A stretch of 38,475 nucleotides of DNA from positions 1-38,475 of the forward strand of contig CBCTZG010000021.1 of NCBI GenBank assembly GCA_965151315.1, read 5' to 3'. The stretch comes from Avimonoglobus sp965151315. GTDB lineage: Bacteria; Bacillota; Clostridia; UBA1381. Below, piece by piece: positions 1 to 8,593 of the stretch. The translations under genes were made by a program, and so were the position numbers. The notes under the pieces are model-generated. The model was not told where the DNA came from, ran no database searches, and was given only the letters and a program-made list of their open reading frames with translations. Positions within the stretch are counted from its first letter, which is position 1, and every line of letters starts with the position of its first letter.

Positions 1-77
1 TCCGCCGGTACACAGGTATGACGTTCCAGGAATTCCGGAAGAACCTGCAAAAGGGCGGTGACGGCGGTGAAAAATAG
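1..77 (+). CDS. Response regulator, AraC-type, C-terminal end (partial)
   Basis: Only the last 24 codons are present, read in the frame beginning at base 3 and ending in TAG at 75-77. The peptide contains YTGMTFQEFRKNLQKG, which fits the end of an AraC/XylS helix-turn-helix domain, where a Gly-Met-Thr-Pro/Phe-x-Glu-Phe/Tyr-Arg motif lies in the last helix. It overlaps the following YesM-type kinase gene, as is usual for YesN/YesM two-component pairs. The receiver domain and most of the DNA-binding domain lie outside the window, so the assignment rests on a short motif and on context. Confidence 0.6.
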   Translation, partial: RRYTGMTFQEFRKNLQKGGDGGEK

Positions 78-1809
78 CTTCCTGACGCTTTGGGAGAAAT
101 ACCGGTTTAACAGTATTGCCGTGCGGAACGCCTTGAAGCTGTTTATGGTCTTTCTCCTGGTCATGGTTATCCCAATGCTGATTGTTTACCATATTATAAT
201 TGGCAACGCCCAGCGGCAGGCGGCGGAGGAAAACGCCAGCTATACGAAAAAACTCAGTGCGTCTACGGAGATCCTGTTCCGGGACGCGGAATACCTGGCG
301 GCGGAGATCCTGTCAGACCCGGACATGGTTTTTTACCTGACCGCGCCGGCGGATAAGGTATTTGACGAACAAGAGACCGAAAATATTCAAAAGCGGCTCA
401 AGGCCTATTCATCGGGTAAAATTTTAGTTGATTCAATTTATTTATATTCGCAGACAAATGATTTAATATGCTCCGCCCAGGAGCTGAAGCGGGCGGATGA
501 ATTTGCAGATATATCTTGGCTGGAAGCCTATACCGGGGAAGCCTGGGGGGACTATAAAATTATTTCCCGGTCTATGGATAACAAATATTCGGATGTATTC
601 ACACTGATCAAAAGATCTTCGAACAACAGGGGCGCTGTCGTCATCAATATAGATCTTTTGAAAATGGAAAAATATGTGGCGGAGCTGAAGAATCCGGACG
701 CCTCCTTCTATATTATCAATAATAACGGGGTCATGTATTCCAATGGCAGCAAAAAACAGGGTAATGGGCCTGTGGAGGCAAAGGTTTTGGAAATGATCCG
801 CCAGGGCAAGGCGGGGACGATGTTCAGGTACGGCGGGGATATGATCTCTGTGGAAAGCGAGCAGTCCGCCTATTACAATTGGTATTACGCCCGGAGCACC
901 GTGTGCAGGGAATACCAGCGGACAATCGTTGTGATTTACTGCATCGCCGGGGCGGTCATTTTGCTGTTCTTAGTCTTCGCGGTGCTGTTTTCCGTTTTTC
1001 TGTCGGTAGATAATGTATCCCGGCTGGTGGGTATTTTTGACCTGGTGGAGGATCGGGAAAAATATAAAAGCCTGAATGACAATGAAATGACGGAGATTGC
1101 CAACCGGATTTTACTGCTGATTGACGATAACAGTAATCTAAAAGCGGAAATTAGCCGGCGGACGCTCCAGTATGAGGAATACAAAATTAAGGCCCTCCAA
1201 ACCCAGATCACCCCACACTTTCTAAATAACACCCTGGCGGTGATCAACTTTGAAGTGATTGACCAGTTCGGCTACGATACCAGTGTTTCGCCCATGATCT
1301 CCAAGCTATCCCAGCTTTTAAAATACACCATGATCTCCGATAAGATGCTGGTACAGCTCCGGGAGGAGTTCGCGTTTATCACAGTTTATACGGAGCTTTT
1401 GAAATATCGGTACGGCAGCTTTGAAATGGAGATTGCCGCGCCGGAAACACTGCAGTCGGCGCGGATCGTACGGATGTGCCTGCAGCCCCTAGTAGAAAAT
1501 GCCATTTTTTACGGCCTGCGGGAAACCGGCGGCCGGGTCGTTGTCCGGGGCTGGGAGGAAGACGATAAAATAATGATCTCTGTGGAGGATAACGGAAAGG
1601 GGATCGACCCGCAGACGCTGTGCGAAATCTTAGCGTCCTTTGAAAACGAGGCGATGCTGGACCGGCATATCGGCCTGAAAAACGTCTACATGCGGATCAA
1701 AGCTGTGTATGGGGAAAAGGGCGGCATGAAAATAGAAAGCGAGCCGGGGGAATATACAAAAATTATTTTATATATCCCTAAAAGCAGCGCGGAAAGGAAT
1801 GAACCATGA
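58..1809 (+). CDS. YesM-family membrane sensor histidine kinase
   Basis: This is a sensor kinase of the YesM/LytS type (His_kinase plus HATPase_c), probably sensing an extracellular sugar and phosphorylating the AraC-type regulator encoded just upstream. A first membrane helix lies at about residues 27-48, an extracellular sensor domain at about 50-285, and a second helix at about 290-315. The phosphoacceptor is H387 in LQTQITPHFLNNTL, followed by an N box (LVENAIFYGL) and a G box (DNGKGI). There is no obvious HAMP motif after the second helix. The start is GTG at 58 or GTG at 67; the purine-rich AAAAGGG at 49-55 is too close to the first and sits 11 nt from the second, so GTG 67 may be the real start. 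The end overlaps the permease gene by 4 bp (ATGA), indicating translational coupling. Confidence 0.9.
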   Translation: MTAVKNSFLTLWEKYRFNSIAVRNALKLFMVFLLVMVIPMLIVYHIIIGNAQRQAAEENASYTKKLSASTEILFRDAEYLAAEILSDPDMVFYLTAPADKVFDEQETENIQKRLKAYSSGKILVDSIYLYSQTNDLICSAQELKRADEFADISWLEAYTGEAWGDYKIISRSMDNKYSDVFTLIKRSSNNRGAVVINIDLLKMEKYVAELKNPDASFYIINNNGVMYSNGSKKQGNGPVEAKVLEMIRQGKAGTMFRYGGDMISVESEQSAYYNWYYARSTVCREYQRTIVVIYCIAGAVILLFLVFAVLFSVFLSVDNVSRLVGIFDLVEDREKYKSLNDNEMTEIANRILLLIDDNSNLKAEISRRTLQYEEYKIKALQTQITPHFLNNTLAVINFEVIDQFGYDTSVSPMISKLSQLLKYTMISDKMLVQLREEFAFITVYTELLKYRYGSFEMEIAAPETLQSARIVRMCLQPLVENAIFYGLRETGGRVVVRGWEEDDKIMISVEDNGKGIDPQTLCEILASFENEAMLDRHIGLKNVYMRIKAVYGEKGGMKIESEPGEYTKIILYIPKSSAERNEP

Positions 1810-2753
1810 AAATATCTCTTGAAAAAAAAGGTATGAAGAGCGCGTACAAAAAAGCTGTCAGTCAGGACATCCGGCAAATGGACCTTATGGCGCTGCCTGG
1901 TTTTTTGCTGGTGCTGGTATTTTGCTATCTTCCCATGTTTGGAATTATTCTGGCGTTTAAAAATTTTAACCCCAATCTGGGGATTTTTGGCAGCAAATGG
2001 GTGGGGCTTGACAATTTCATGTTTTTTTTCAAATCCAACGACTTTGTCATGCTGATGCGCAATACCGTGCTGTACGCCCTATGGTTTATCCTGATCGGCA
2101 ATGTAACGAATATTATTTTCGCCATTATGTGCTATAACATCCGCAGGGCCGGGGCGCTGAAATATTATCAGACGACGTCCATCCTGCCTACGTTTATGTC
2201 GATGGTACTGATATCATATATTGTGTACGCCCTGCTGAACCCCAGCGCCGGCGTGGTGAACAATCTGATTACTGCCTTTGGCGGAGATCCGGTGGAGTGG
2301 TATTCGGAGCCAAAGTACTGGCCGTTTATCCTGACCATTGTTAAGGTGTGGAACGGCGTTGGCTACGGCAGCCTGCTGTATTACGCCACCATGGTGGGGA
2401 TCGATGAGTCCTTGTTTGAGGCGGCGAAGATCGACGGCGCCAACCAATGGAACCAGATCCGGCATATTATTATTCCGGAGATCATGGGGCTTTTGTGTCT
2501 GCAGATCATTATGGGCGTGGGCAATGCCATGAGCGGGGATTTCGGGCTGTTTTATCAGATTCCCCGGAACATCGGGCTTTTGTATCCTACTACGGATATT
2601 TTAAACACCTACACCTTCCGGGCCCTGCAGGCCGGTACCAGCATGGGCAGAACCACTGCCGTGGGGCTGTTCCAGTCTGTGGCCGGGGTGATCCTTCTGT
2701 TGATCTGCAACGGTATTATCCGTAAAATCGACGAAGACAAGGCGATGTTTTAG
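1806..2753 (+). CDS. ABC sugar transporter permease, LplB/YteP type
   Basis: First inner-membrane permease of a carbohydrate importer of the CUT1 class, 315 residues. About six hydrophobic segments are visible, the first near residues 30-50. The cytoplasmic EAA loop that docks the ATPase reads DESLFEAAKIDGANQWNQI, with the conserved Glu-Ala-Ala and Gly. The family (LplB, YteP) imports complex oligosaccharides such as those from rhamnogalacturonan. The ATG overlaps the kinase stop codon, so sensor and transporter are probably one transcript. No ATPase gene is present in the window, so a shared MsmX-type ATPase encoded elsewhere is likely. Confidence 0.93.
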   Translation: MKISLEKKGMKSAYKKAVSQDIRQMDLMALPGFLLVLVFCYLPMFGIILAFKNFNPNLGIFGSKWVGLDNFMFFFKSNDFVMLMRNTVLYALWFILIGNVTNIIFAIMCYNIRRAGALKYYQTTSILPTFMSMVLISYIVYALLNPSAGVVNNLITAFGGDPVEWYSEPKYWPFILTIVKVWNGVGYGSLLYYATMVGIDESLFEAAKIDGANQWNQIRHIIIPEIMGLLCLQIIMGVGNAMSGDFGLFYQIPRNIGLLYPTTDILNTYTFRALQAGTSMGRTTAVGLFQSVAGVILLLICNGIIRKIDEDKAMF

Positions 2754-2786
2754 ACTGATTCTGCAGCAGAAAGGTAGAGGGAAAAT

Positions 2787-3668
2787 ATGAAAAAGAAAAT
2801 TACAGCAGGCAGCGTGGTTTTAAACGCCCTGATGATTTTGATGAGCCTGGGATATATCCTGCCGATTTTACTGATGGTTTCCATCTCATTTTCCAGCGAG
2901 CAGTCGGTTATCGACTTTGGGTATCAGCTGATCCCGAAAACCTGGACACTAGAAGCCTACCAGCAGGCCCTGAAAAACCCGTACCAGATTATCAGCGCTT
3001 ACCGGGTGACCATCGCCTACACCGTTTTGGGGACAGTTTTATCTATTCTTGTGCAGACCCTGATGGCGTACCCGCTGTCCCGGTCCAATTACAACAAGAA
3101 AAAATTCCTGACCGTTTACCTGATGATTACCATGTTTTTCAGCGGCGGCCTGGTGCCCAGCTACATTTTAAATACCCAGTATCTGCGGATCGGCAACAGT
3201 TTTTGGATTTATATTTTCCCGGGGCTGATGAGCGCGTGGAATGTAATCCTGTTTAAGACCTTTTTCAAAGGGTTGCCCGACGGATTGGTAGAGGCGGCGA
3301 AATTAGACGGCGCCAGCGAGTTTTTGGTCTATGCCAAGATCATCATGCCCCTGTCTACACCGATCATCGCCTGTATCGCCTTTACCACTGTGCTGGCGAA
3401 ATGGAACGACTGGAACACCTCCCTGCTATATATCCGGAAAAGCGACTTGTATTCCCTGCAGTATCTGCTCCAGCGGATTATCAACGAGGCGGACTATATC
3501 AAAAATCTGCAGGGGACAGCCCAGGCGGCTATGGTAGGGGAGACCCTGCCGTCGGAGACGCTGCGCTACGCCATTGCCCTGCTGGCTGCCGGCCCGATGA
3601 TGGTTGTGTTCCCCTTTTTCCAGAAATATTTTTCCAAGGGGCTGGTCGTGGGCTCGGTCAAGGGCTGA
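2787..3668 (+). CDS. ABC sugar transporter permease, LplC/YtcP type
   Basis: Second permease of the same CUT1-type importer, 293 residues, with about six membrane segments and an EAA loop at PDGLVEAAKLDGASEF. It has the LplC/YtcP arrangement: a short cytoplasmic N-terminus followed directly by a membrane helix (VLNALMILMSLGYILPILLM), with the EAA loop in the last third. The start ATG is preceded by a purine-rich AGAGGGAAA. It lies 33 bp after the first permease and 55 bp before the binding-protein gene, consistent with one operon. The two permeases presumably form a heterodimer. Confidence 0.93.
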   Translation: MKKKITAGSVVLNALMILMSLGYILPILLMVSISFSSEQSVIDFGYQLIPKTWTLEAYQQALKNPYQIISAYRVTIAYTVLGTVLSILVQTLMAYPLSRSNYNKKKFLTVYLMITMFFSGGLVPSYILNTQYLRIGNSFWIYIFPGLMSAWNVILFKTFFKGLPDGLVEAAKLDGASEFLVYAKIIMPLSTPIIACIAFTTVLAKWNDWNTSLLYIRKSDLYSLQYLLQRIINEADYIKNLQGTAQAAMVGETLPSETLRYAIALLAAGPMMVVFPFFQKYFSKGLVVGSVKG

Positions 3669-3723
3669 GGGAAACGGAATCTTATGCGGCCGGTTTGGCT
3701 GTAGATATAGAAAGGAGAATAAT

Positions 3724-5202
3724 ATGAAACTCAAAAAATTTCTGGCGGGCGTTCTGAGCCTGGTCATGGCGGGGACGCTACTTTCCGGATGCGGCGGCGC
3801 GTCCGAGGACGAGGCGGTGACACTTCGGTATATCATGCCGGGGCCGGGTATGCAGGCAAATTCCCAGGCGGTATGGAGCGCGTTCAATGATAAGCTCCAC
3901 GAAAAGCTGCCCAACGTATCGGTGGAATTTGAGGTAATCCCCCTGGCGGAATATAACCAGAAGGTCATGCTGATGATTTCCGCGAGGGAGCAGATCGACA
4001 TCATCAACAACTATGGGCTGGATTTTGCCACAGAGGTTAGCAACGGTACCTTCGCACCCATGAAGGCCCTGTTAGACGAGTATGGCCAGGATGTAAAGCA
4101 GGCGCTGCCGGCGTGGCTTTGGGACTATGAAACCGTGGGGGATGAGATCTACGGCATCCCCAGCTACCAGATGATGGGCCAGACCCGGTGCATCTGTATT
4201 TTAAAGGAATACGCCGACAAGTTCCTGGATGTGGACGCACTGCGGGCCGCCATAGATTCTTCGCCGGTATGGTCGCCGGCGGTCTATGAGATCCTGGATC
4301 AGTTCTGTGCCGACGTAAAGGCTTCCGGCGTGAACTTCAAATCCACCTCGATTTTAAACCTGAAGGGCTATGATACTATTACCGGGTCATACGGTGTCCG
4401 CTACGGCGATGATACCTGTGAAGTGGTTAATATTTATGCCAACCCAGACGCAGACATCCGGTATCAAACGGCACGGGAATGGATGGAAAAGGGCTATATC
4501 CGTTCGGACGCCCTTTCCTGTACTGACGAGGCCAATTACAATGGAAAGCCCGAAGGGAACCTGTTTTGGGATGAAGTGTATTCCCCCTATGTGGCAGAAA
4601 CCCTGTCCAAGCAGTACGGCAATGAGATCATTACCATCCCTTACGACATGGAGCCGTATATCGGCTACAAGGCTTTAGCCGGCGGTACTTCAATTATGGA
4701 ATCCAGTAAATACAAGGAACAGGCTATGCAGGTTTTGAACCTTTTGCAGACAGATAAAGAGCTCTTTAACCTGCTGGTATTTGGCATTGAGGGAACGGAC
4801 TACAAAAAAATCAACGAGAACCGGATCGAAACCAGCTACGACAGCTCCCCCACAGCTAACGACAGCTATGGCCTGTACAAATGGATCGTGGGCAACACGT
4901 CTCTGGCCTACAACATCCAGTCTGAGCCCGACGGCTACAACGAGTGGGCCTTTGAGGAGGTCAATAATTCACCGAACCGCTCGAAGCTAATGGGATTTCA
5001 GCCGGACGTTTCCCAGATCCAGGATATGCTCTCCCAGACGGCGGCCATTACCACCCAGTACCGCAAGCCGCTGGACGCCGGCGCGGTACCCGATTGGGAA
5101 GCCCACTACAGCGAATATAAAGAAAAACTGAAAACAGCCGGCGACGATCAGATCATTGCGGAGCTGCAAAGGCAGGTAGATGAATTTTTACAGAACAAAT
5201 AA
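3724..5202 (+). CDS. Extracellular solute-binding lipoprotein (sugar ABC importer)
   Basis: Substrate-binding protein of the importer, 492 residues from ATG 3724. This start is chosen because AAAGGAG sits just upstream and gives a typical lipoprotein signal: MKLKK, a hydrophobic stretch, then the lipobox LLSGC with C23 as the lipidated residue. The frame is open further upstream, but that extension would run into the permease gene. The mature part has the length and composition of family 1 solute-binding proteins (LplA/YtcQ-like), with repeated aromatic residues suited to sugar stacking. It would be anchored outside the membrane, delivering an oligosaccharide to the two permeases. The ligand cannot be read from the sequence. 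Confidence 0.92.
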   Translation: MKLKKFLAGVLSLVMAGTLLSGCGGASEDEAVTLRYIMPGPGMQANSQAVWSAFNDKLHEKLPNVSVEFEVIPLAEYNQKVMLMISAREQIDIINNYGLDFATEVSNGTFAPMKALLDEYGQDVKQALPAWLWDYETVGDEIYGIPSYQMMGQTRCICILKEYADKFLDVDALRAAIDSSPVWSPAVYEILDQFCADVKASGVNFKSTSILNLKGYDTITGSYGVRYGDDTCEVVNIYANPDADIRYQTAREWMEKGYIRSDALSCTDEANYNGKPEGNLFWDEVYSPYVAETLSKQYGNEIITIPYDMEPYIGYKALAGGTSIMESSKYKEQAMQVLNLLQTDKELFNLLVFGIEGTDYKKINENRIETSYDSSPTANDSYGLYKWIVGNTSLAYNIQSEPDGYNEWAFEEVNNSPNRSKLMGFQPDVSQIQDMLSQTAAITTQYRKPLDAGAVPDWEAHYSEYKEKLKTAGDDQIIAELQRQVDEFLQNK

Positions 5203-5226
5203 ACCGGGAAAGAGAGGAATGAAAAA

Positions 5227-8200
5227 ATGAAAAAAACATTTGGGAAGTTGATCTCTTTAGCGTTATCTTTGGCAATGGCAGCCACAGCGTTCGTGCAGAT
5301 TCCGGCCGGGGCGGCGGCGGACGACCCCATCCTTGCGGGAAGTACGTTTAAGGTTTCGTTCAACAGCTGGCACGAGGGGATGGAAAAATCTGATGGGCGA
5401 ATGTTCGACGTGGAATACAACCCCAAAACGGGAATCAGTTCACCAAGCGGCGGCAGCGTCCTGGGCAATATGTGGGGACAGGATGTAGGTAAAAAAATCA
5501 TCTACGATTTCAGCAAATTCGCCGATACCGCAGAGTTAATCAAAGCAGTGAAGGTAACGGTGCAAGGCTATACCCGGGATTTTGAAAAGAAAGGCCTGAC
5601 GCAGCAAGATATTGACACCGGCGCATATGACTATTGGCTCCAGTTTCCAGGCGACGCGGAAGGGACCTTCCGGGCCTACGACGATAAGGTGCTGACCCTG
5701 TTTGGCCCCACGGCGGTGTATCCGGGGGTCGAAAGCCTGGCGGATATGGACGCGGTGCGCGGAGAAGACAACGTATGGGTAACCAATACGGCCGTGGTAG
5801 AGGACGAGGCCCGGGAGGGCGACCCAGGCATGACGGCTTACCGTTATGACTATACAGAAGAACAGATGGAAAAGCTCGGCCAGGGGAGCCGGGTAGACCC
5901 TGTCGTCTATGTACAGGACGCGGATATTACCGAGTATGTAAAGACGCAGCTGGCCCAGGGGAATAACCTGGTGGCATATATGCTTTGGCAGGATCCGGCG
6001 GATACGCTGTATGTGACGACGGAGTGCCGGTCTACAGAGGTAACCGTCAGCTATTATACAGAAGCAGAGTTTTTGGAAAATATCCAGACTACGGAAAATA
6101 TCGGCGCGTATATCCAGTTCCTGCTGGACGAGACAGAGTATGCAAAATATGAAGCTTTAGCCGACCGGTCAACCATCGACCAGGCGGCCCGGGCCGGCGG
6201 TTACGATACTTTAGACGCCCTGCGGGAAGCTATCCGGGAAGCCATTGACGCCATAGCCGATACCGAGATGCTCACACAGATCCAGGCCGCGATTGCTGCG
6301 GAAAACTGGACGGCGGTTGATGGGTATATCGCGGAAGCACTCGGGACGCAGAGCGCGGAGTACGCACAGTTCCAGGGCTTTAACAATAAAAGCTATGTTT
6401 ACGGGCAGCTGAAAGCGGCGGAAATCAACAGCTACAGCCAGTTTGTAAGCGCCGCAAAAGCGGCAATCCAGAGCTATACCGGCGAAAACCTCCTGCCGGA
6501 GGATATTTACTCAAATGTGGTTACACAGACGGTTATGCGGGATACGTATATCCGTCAGATCGTGAAAACAGGCGAACAGACATATACTATAGCGGGTGTT
6601 TTAGGGACAGAGTGGGGCAATCTAAATGTGCTGAAGGTGAAATTTGACGCCCGCAGTATCCAATATCCCCAGATGATCAAGTCGGCGAAGGTGCGCTTTA
6701 ACGCACAGAACCGGCAGTCTAACAACCCTACAACCGGCCAGGCATACATGTTTGCAACGGACGTGATCAACAGCGCCGACGCGTCTGCTGAAATTTTAGA
6801 AGGCGACCAGCGGTTTTATTCCAATACGTATGACACCGGGGTACAGCAGAGCTTTGATATTCAAATAGATATTACGCCGGATTTAGTGGAGAGGGTGGCT
6901 GCCGGCCAGCAGACCCTGGCGTATATTATGCGCAACGCCCTGGACAATGGGACCGGCGGATTTGACGATCAAAATGGCAGTAAAAAGTTTGATCTGACAG
7001 TAACCTATGTCAACGACTATGACTTTGTCCGGCGGATCACACCGGAAACCATGGCGGACGCAATTGGCTACGCCTGCGGCGGACAGACACTGGCGATATA
7101 CAACGCATTGCAGGATAAGAGCGCGGTGGCGGCCCAGGCGGAGTACACATCCATCGCAGACTTTGCCGCAAAGGTTGGCCCGGCGGTAGAAGCGGCGTAT
7201 CTGGCGGAGATCAACCAGACCGGAGAGGAGACTGTCATCAGCCAGGCCATTCAGGCTGTGCTGGGAGCAGACAGCGACGTATACGGGCAGTACGCGGGCT
7301 TTGCAAGCAAAACCGCGGTAACGAGCCAGCTGACGGGCAGGAATTTTGCCAGCATCGCAGACTTTGCGGCGGCGGCGGAGGCAGCCATCGCCCAGTATGC
7401 GGAAGCGCCCGATAAGATTGACGAAGCCTCCAAAACAATTGATGTTTTCCGGGCAGACAGCTTAAGTACGGATTTTGCGTATCTGTATGAGCAGACGGTG
7501 AAATATCCGGAACCGGACCAGCAGGTGACGGATTTGGCGCAATTGCAGGCGACCAACCCGAGGAGCCATGATAAAACCATTATCGGGCCTACGTCGGCGA
7601 TGAAATTTGCGTTTGAAAACTTAGAGGTCCCCATGGCGGATTTCATCCAGTCGGCGGATTTGAATATGATTTGCTGGACTGGCTCCGGCGACGTAGGCGG
7701 TAAAGACAATGCAGCAAAAGCGTACCTGGTACGTACAGAGCAGGCGGATGGGCTTATCCCCTCAGAAGAAAAGACGGCGGCGTACGACTACTATGACACA
7801 GCCGCCTTAGAATGGAATGACGCCGGGACAACGGCGGATTTCACCCTGCATTTTGACATTACTGAGGATGTAAAAGCTATGGGCGATACAGGCTCGTTAT
7901 ACTATATGCTCTACAGGGATTACCTGCATAACGCAGATTTTGTAAATATGCGGCTCAGGGGCAATGTTGGCATCACGGTGGAATATGTGAACAACGCGGA
8001 GCTTTTCAGCCGGTACCAGCAGGCGGATCAGGCCGGGAAGGCGGAAGCGGTCGAAGCCTATATTTACATCAACGATTTCTTTGCCGCTGACACGGCGGAA
8101 AATATTGCGGCGTCGCTGGCGCAGTACCCGATCAACACCGTAGAGGAGTTTGAAGCCGCCATTGAAAACTTTGCTGTTGACCCAGTCGTAACCAGCGGCC

Positions 8201-8475
8201 TTAGCGCCGCAAAGTCGGAGGGGGAAATCACCGGCAGCGTGACCATTGAGAATAAGACTGGCGCGGAGAAAAGCGTATTTTTGGCAGCGGCGGTTTACGG
8301 CGCTGATAACCAGATGCTGGCCTGCCAGACCTATGGCGCAGATACGATCACAGAGACAGACGTTTTTGACTTCGCTTTTGACTGCCCTGACGGCGTCTGC
8401 GTACGGGTATTCTGCTGGGCGGATGAAGAAACGATCCAGCCATACTGCGGCTATTTGGAAACAACGGTGGACTAA
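5227..8475 (+). CDS. Large secreted protein, three beta-sandwich modules alternating with helical repeats
   Basis: Exported protein of 1082 residues with a clear signal peptide (MKKTFGKLISLALSLAMAAT, cleavage near AGAAA). Three divergent beta-rich modules lie at about residues 35-275, 437-598 and 738-920. They resemble DNRLRE/CBM96-like carbohydrate-binding sandwiches in pattern: a TEWG-type motif, then IKSAKVRF strands, then DITPDLVERV with AYIMRN. Between them are Ala-rich helical segments at about 276-435 and 600-737, with a shorter one after 925. The last 95 residues form another small beta domain ending in VFCWADEETIQPYCG. No catalytic motif was recognised and there is no cell-wall anchor. 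It follows the binding-protein gene by 24 bp. A polysaccharide-binding or scaffold role is inferred; family assignment is by eye only. Confidence 0.75.
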   Translation: MKKTFGKLISLALSLAMAATAFVQIPAGAAADDPILAGSTFKVSFNSWHEGMEKSDGRMFDVEYNPKTGISSPSGGSVLGNMWGQDVGKKIIYDFSKFADTAELIKAVKVTVQGYTRDFEKKGLTQQDIDTGAYDYWLQFPGDAEGTFRAYDDKVLTLFGPTAVYPGVESLADMDAVRGEDNVWVTNTAVVEDEAREGDPGMTAYRYDYTEEQMEKLGQGSRVDPVVYVQDADITEYVKTQLAQGNNLVAYMLWQDPADTLYVTTECRSTEVTVSYYTEAEFLENIQTTENIGAYIQFLLDETEYAKYEALADRSTIDQAARAGGYDTLDALREAIREAIDAIADTEMLTQIQAAIAAENWTAVDGYIAEALGTQSAEYAQFQGFNNKSYVYGQLKAAEINSYSQFVSAAKAAIQSYTGENLLPEDIYSNVVTQTVMRDTYIRQIVKTGEQTYTIAGVLGTEWGNLNVLKVKFDARSIQYPQMIKSAKVRFNAQNRQSNNPTTGQAYMFATDVINSADASAEILEGDQRFYSNTYDTGVQQSFDIQIDITPDLVERVAAGQQTLAYIMRNALDNGTGGFDDQNGSKKFDLTVTYVNDYDFVRRITPETMADAIGYACGGQTLAIYNALQDKSAVAAQAEYTSIADFAAKVGPAVEAAYLAEINQTGEETVISQAIQAVLGADSDVYGQYAGFASKTAVTSQLTGRNFASIADFAAAAEAAIAQYAEAPDKIDEASKTIDVFRADSLSTDFAYLYEQTVKYPEPDQQVTDLAQLQATNPRSHDKTIIGPTSAMKFAFENLEVPMADFIQSADLNMICWTGSGDVGGKDNAAKAYLVRTEQADGLIPSEEKTAAYDYYDTAALEWNDAGTTADFTLHFDITEDVKAMGDTGSLYYMLYRDYLHNADFVNMRLRGNVGITVEYVNNAELFSRYQQADQAGKAEAVEAYIYINDFFAADTAENIAASLAQYPINTVEEFEAAIENFAVDPVVTSGLSAAKSEGEITGSVTIENKTGAEKSVFLAAAVYGADNQMLACQTYGADTITETDVFDFAFDCPDGVCVRVFCWADEETIQPYCGYLETTVD

Positions 8476-8504
8476 GAGAATCGCTTGAAACACCGTACGG
8501 CCTG

Positions 8505-8568
8505 GCGGCAGGGCCGGTCCGGCATCCGGCGGGGCAAGCCGGCCCCGCCGGATGCGGGCCCTGGCCGC
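8505..8568 (+). repeat. Strong GC-rich intergenic hairpin
   Basis: A perfect 13-bp inverted repeat (GCATCCGGCGGGG at 8522-8534, complement at 8543-8555) surrounds an 8-nt loop. An imperfect outer stem pairs 8505-8520 with 8556-8568. No T-run follows, so it is not a standard intrinsic terminator. Placed between two large exported-protein genes of one apparent operon, it may act as an mRNA-processing or stability element, or as an attenuator that sets different expression levels. Confidence 0.8.
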
Positions 8569-8593
8569 AAAAGAGAGTAATGGGGGAACATCT

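Noticed and set aside
3604..3723. Upstream extension of the binding-protein gene into the permease gene
   Set aside because: The lipoprotein signal and a strong ribosome site define ATG 3724; the extension overlaps permease coding sequence.
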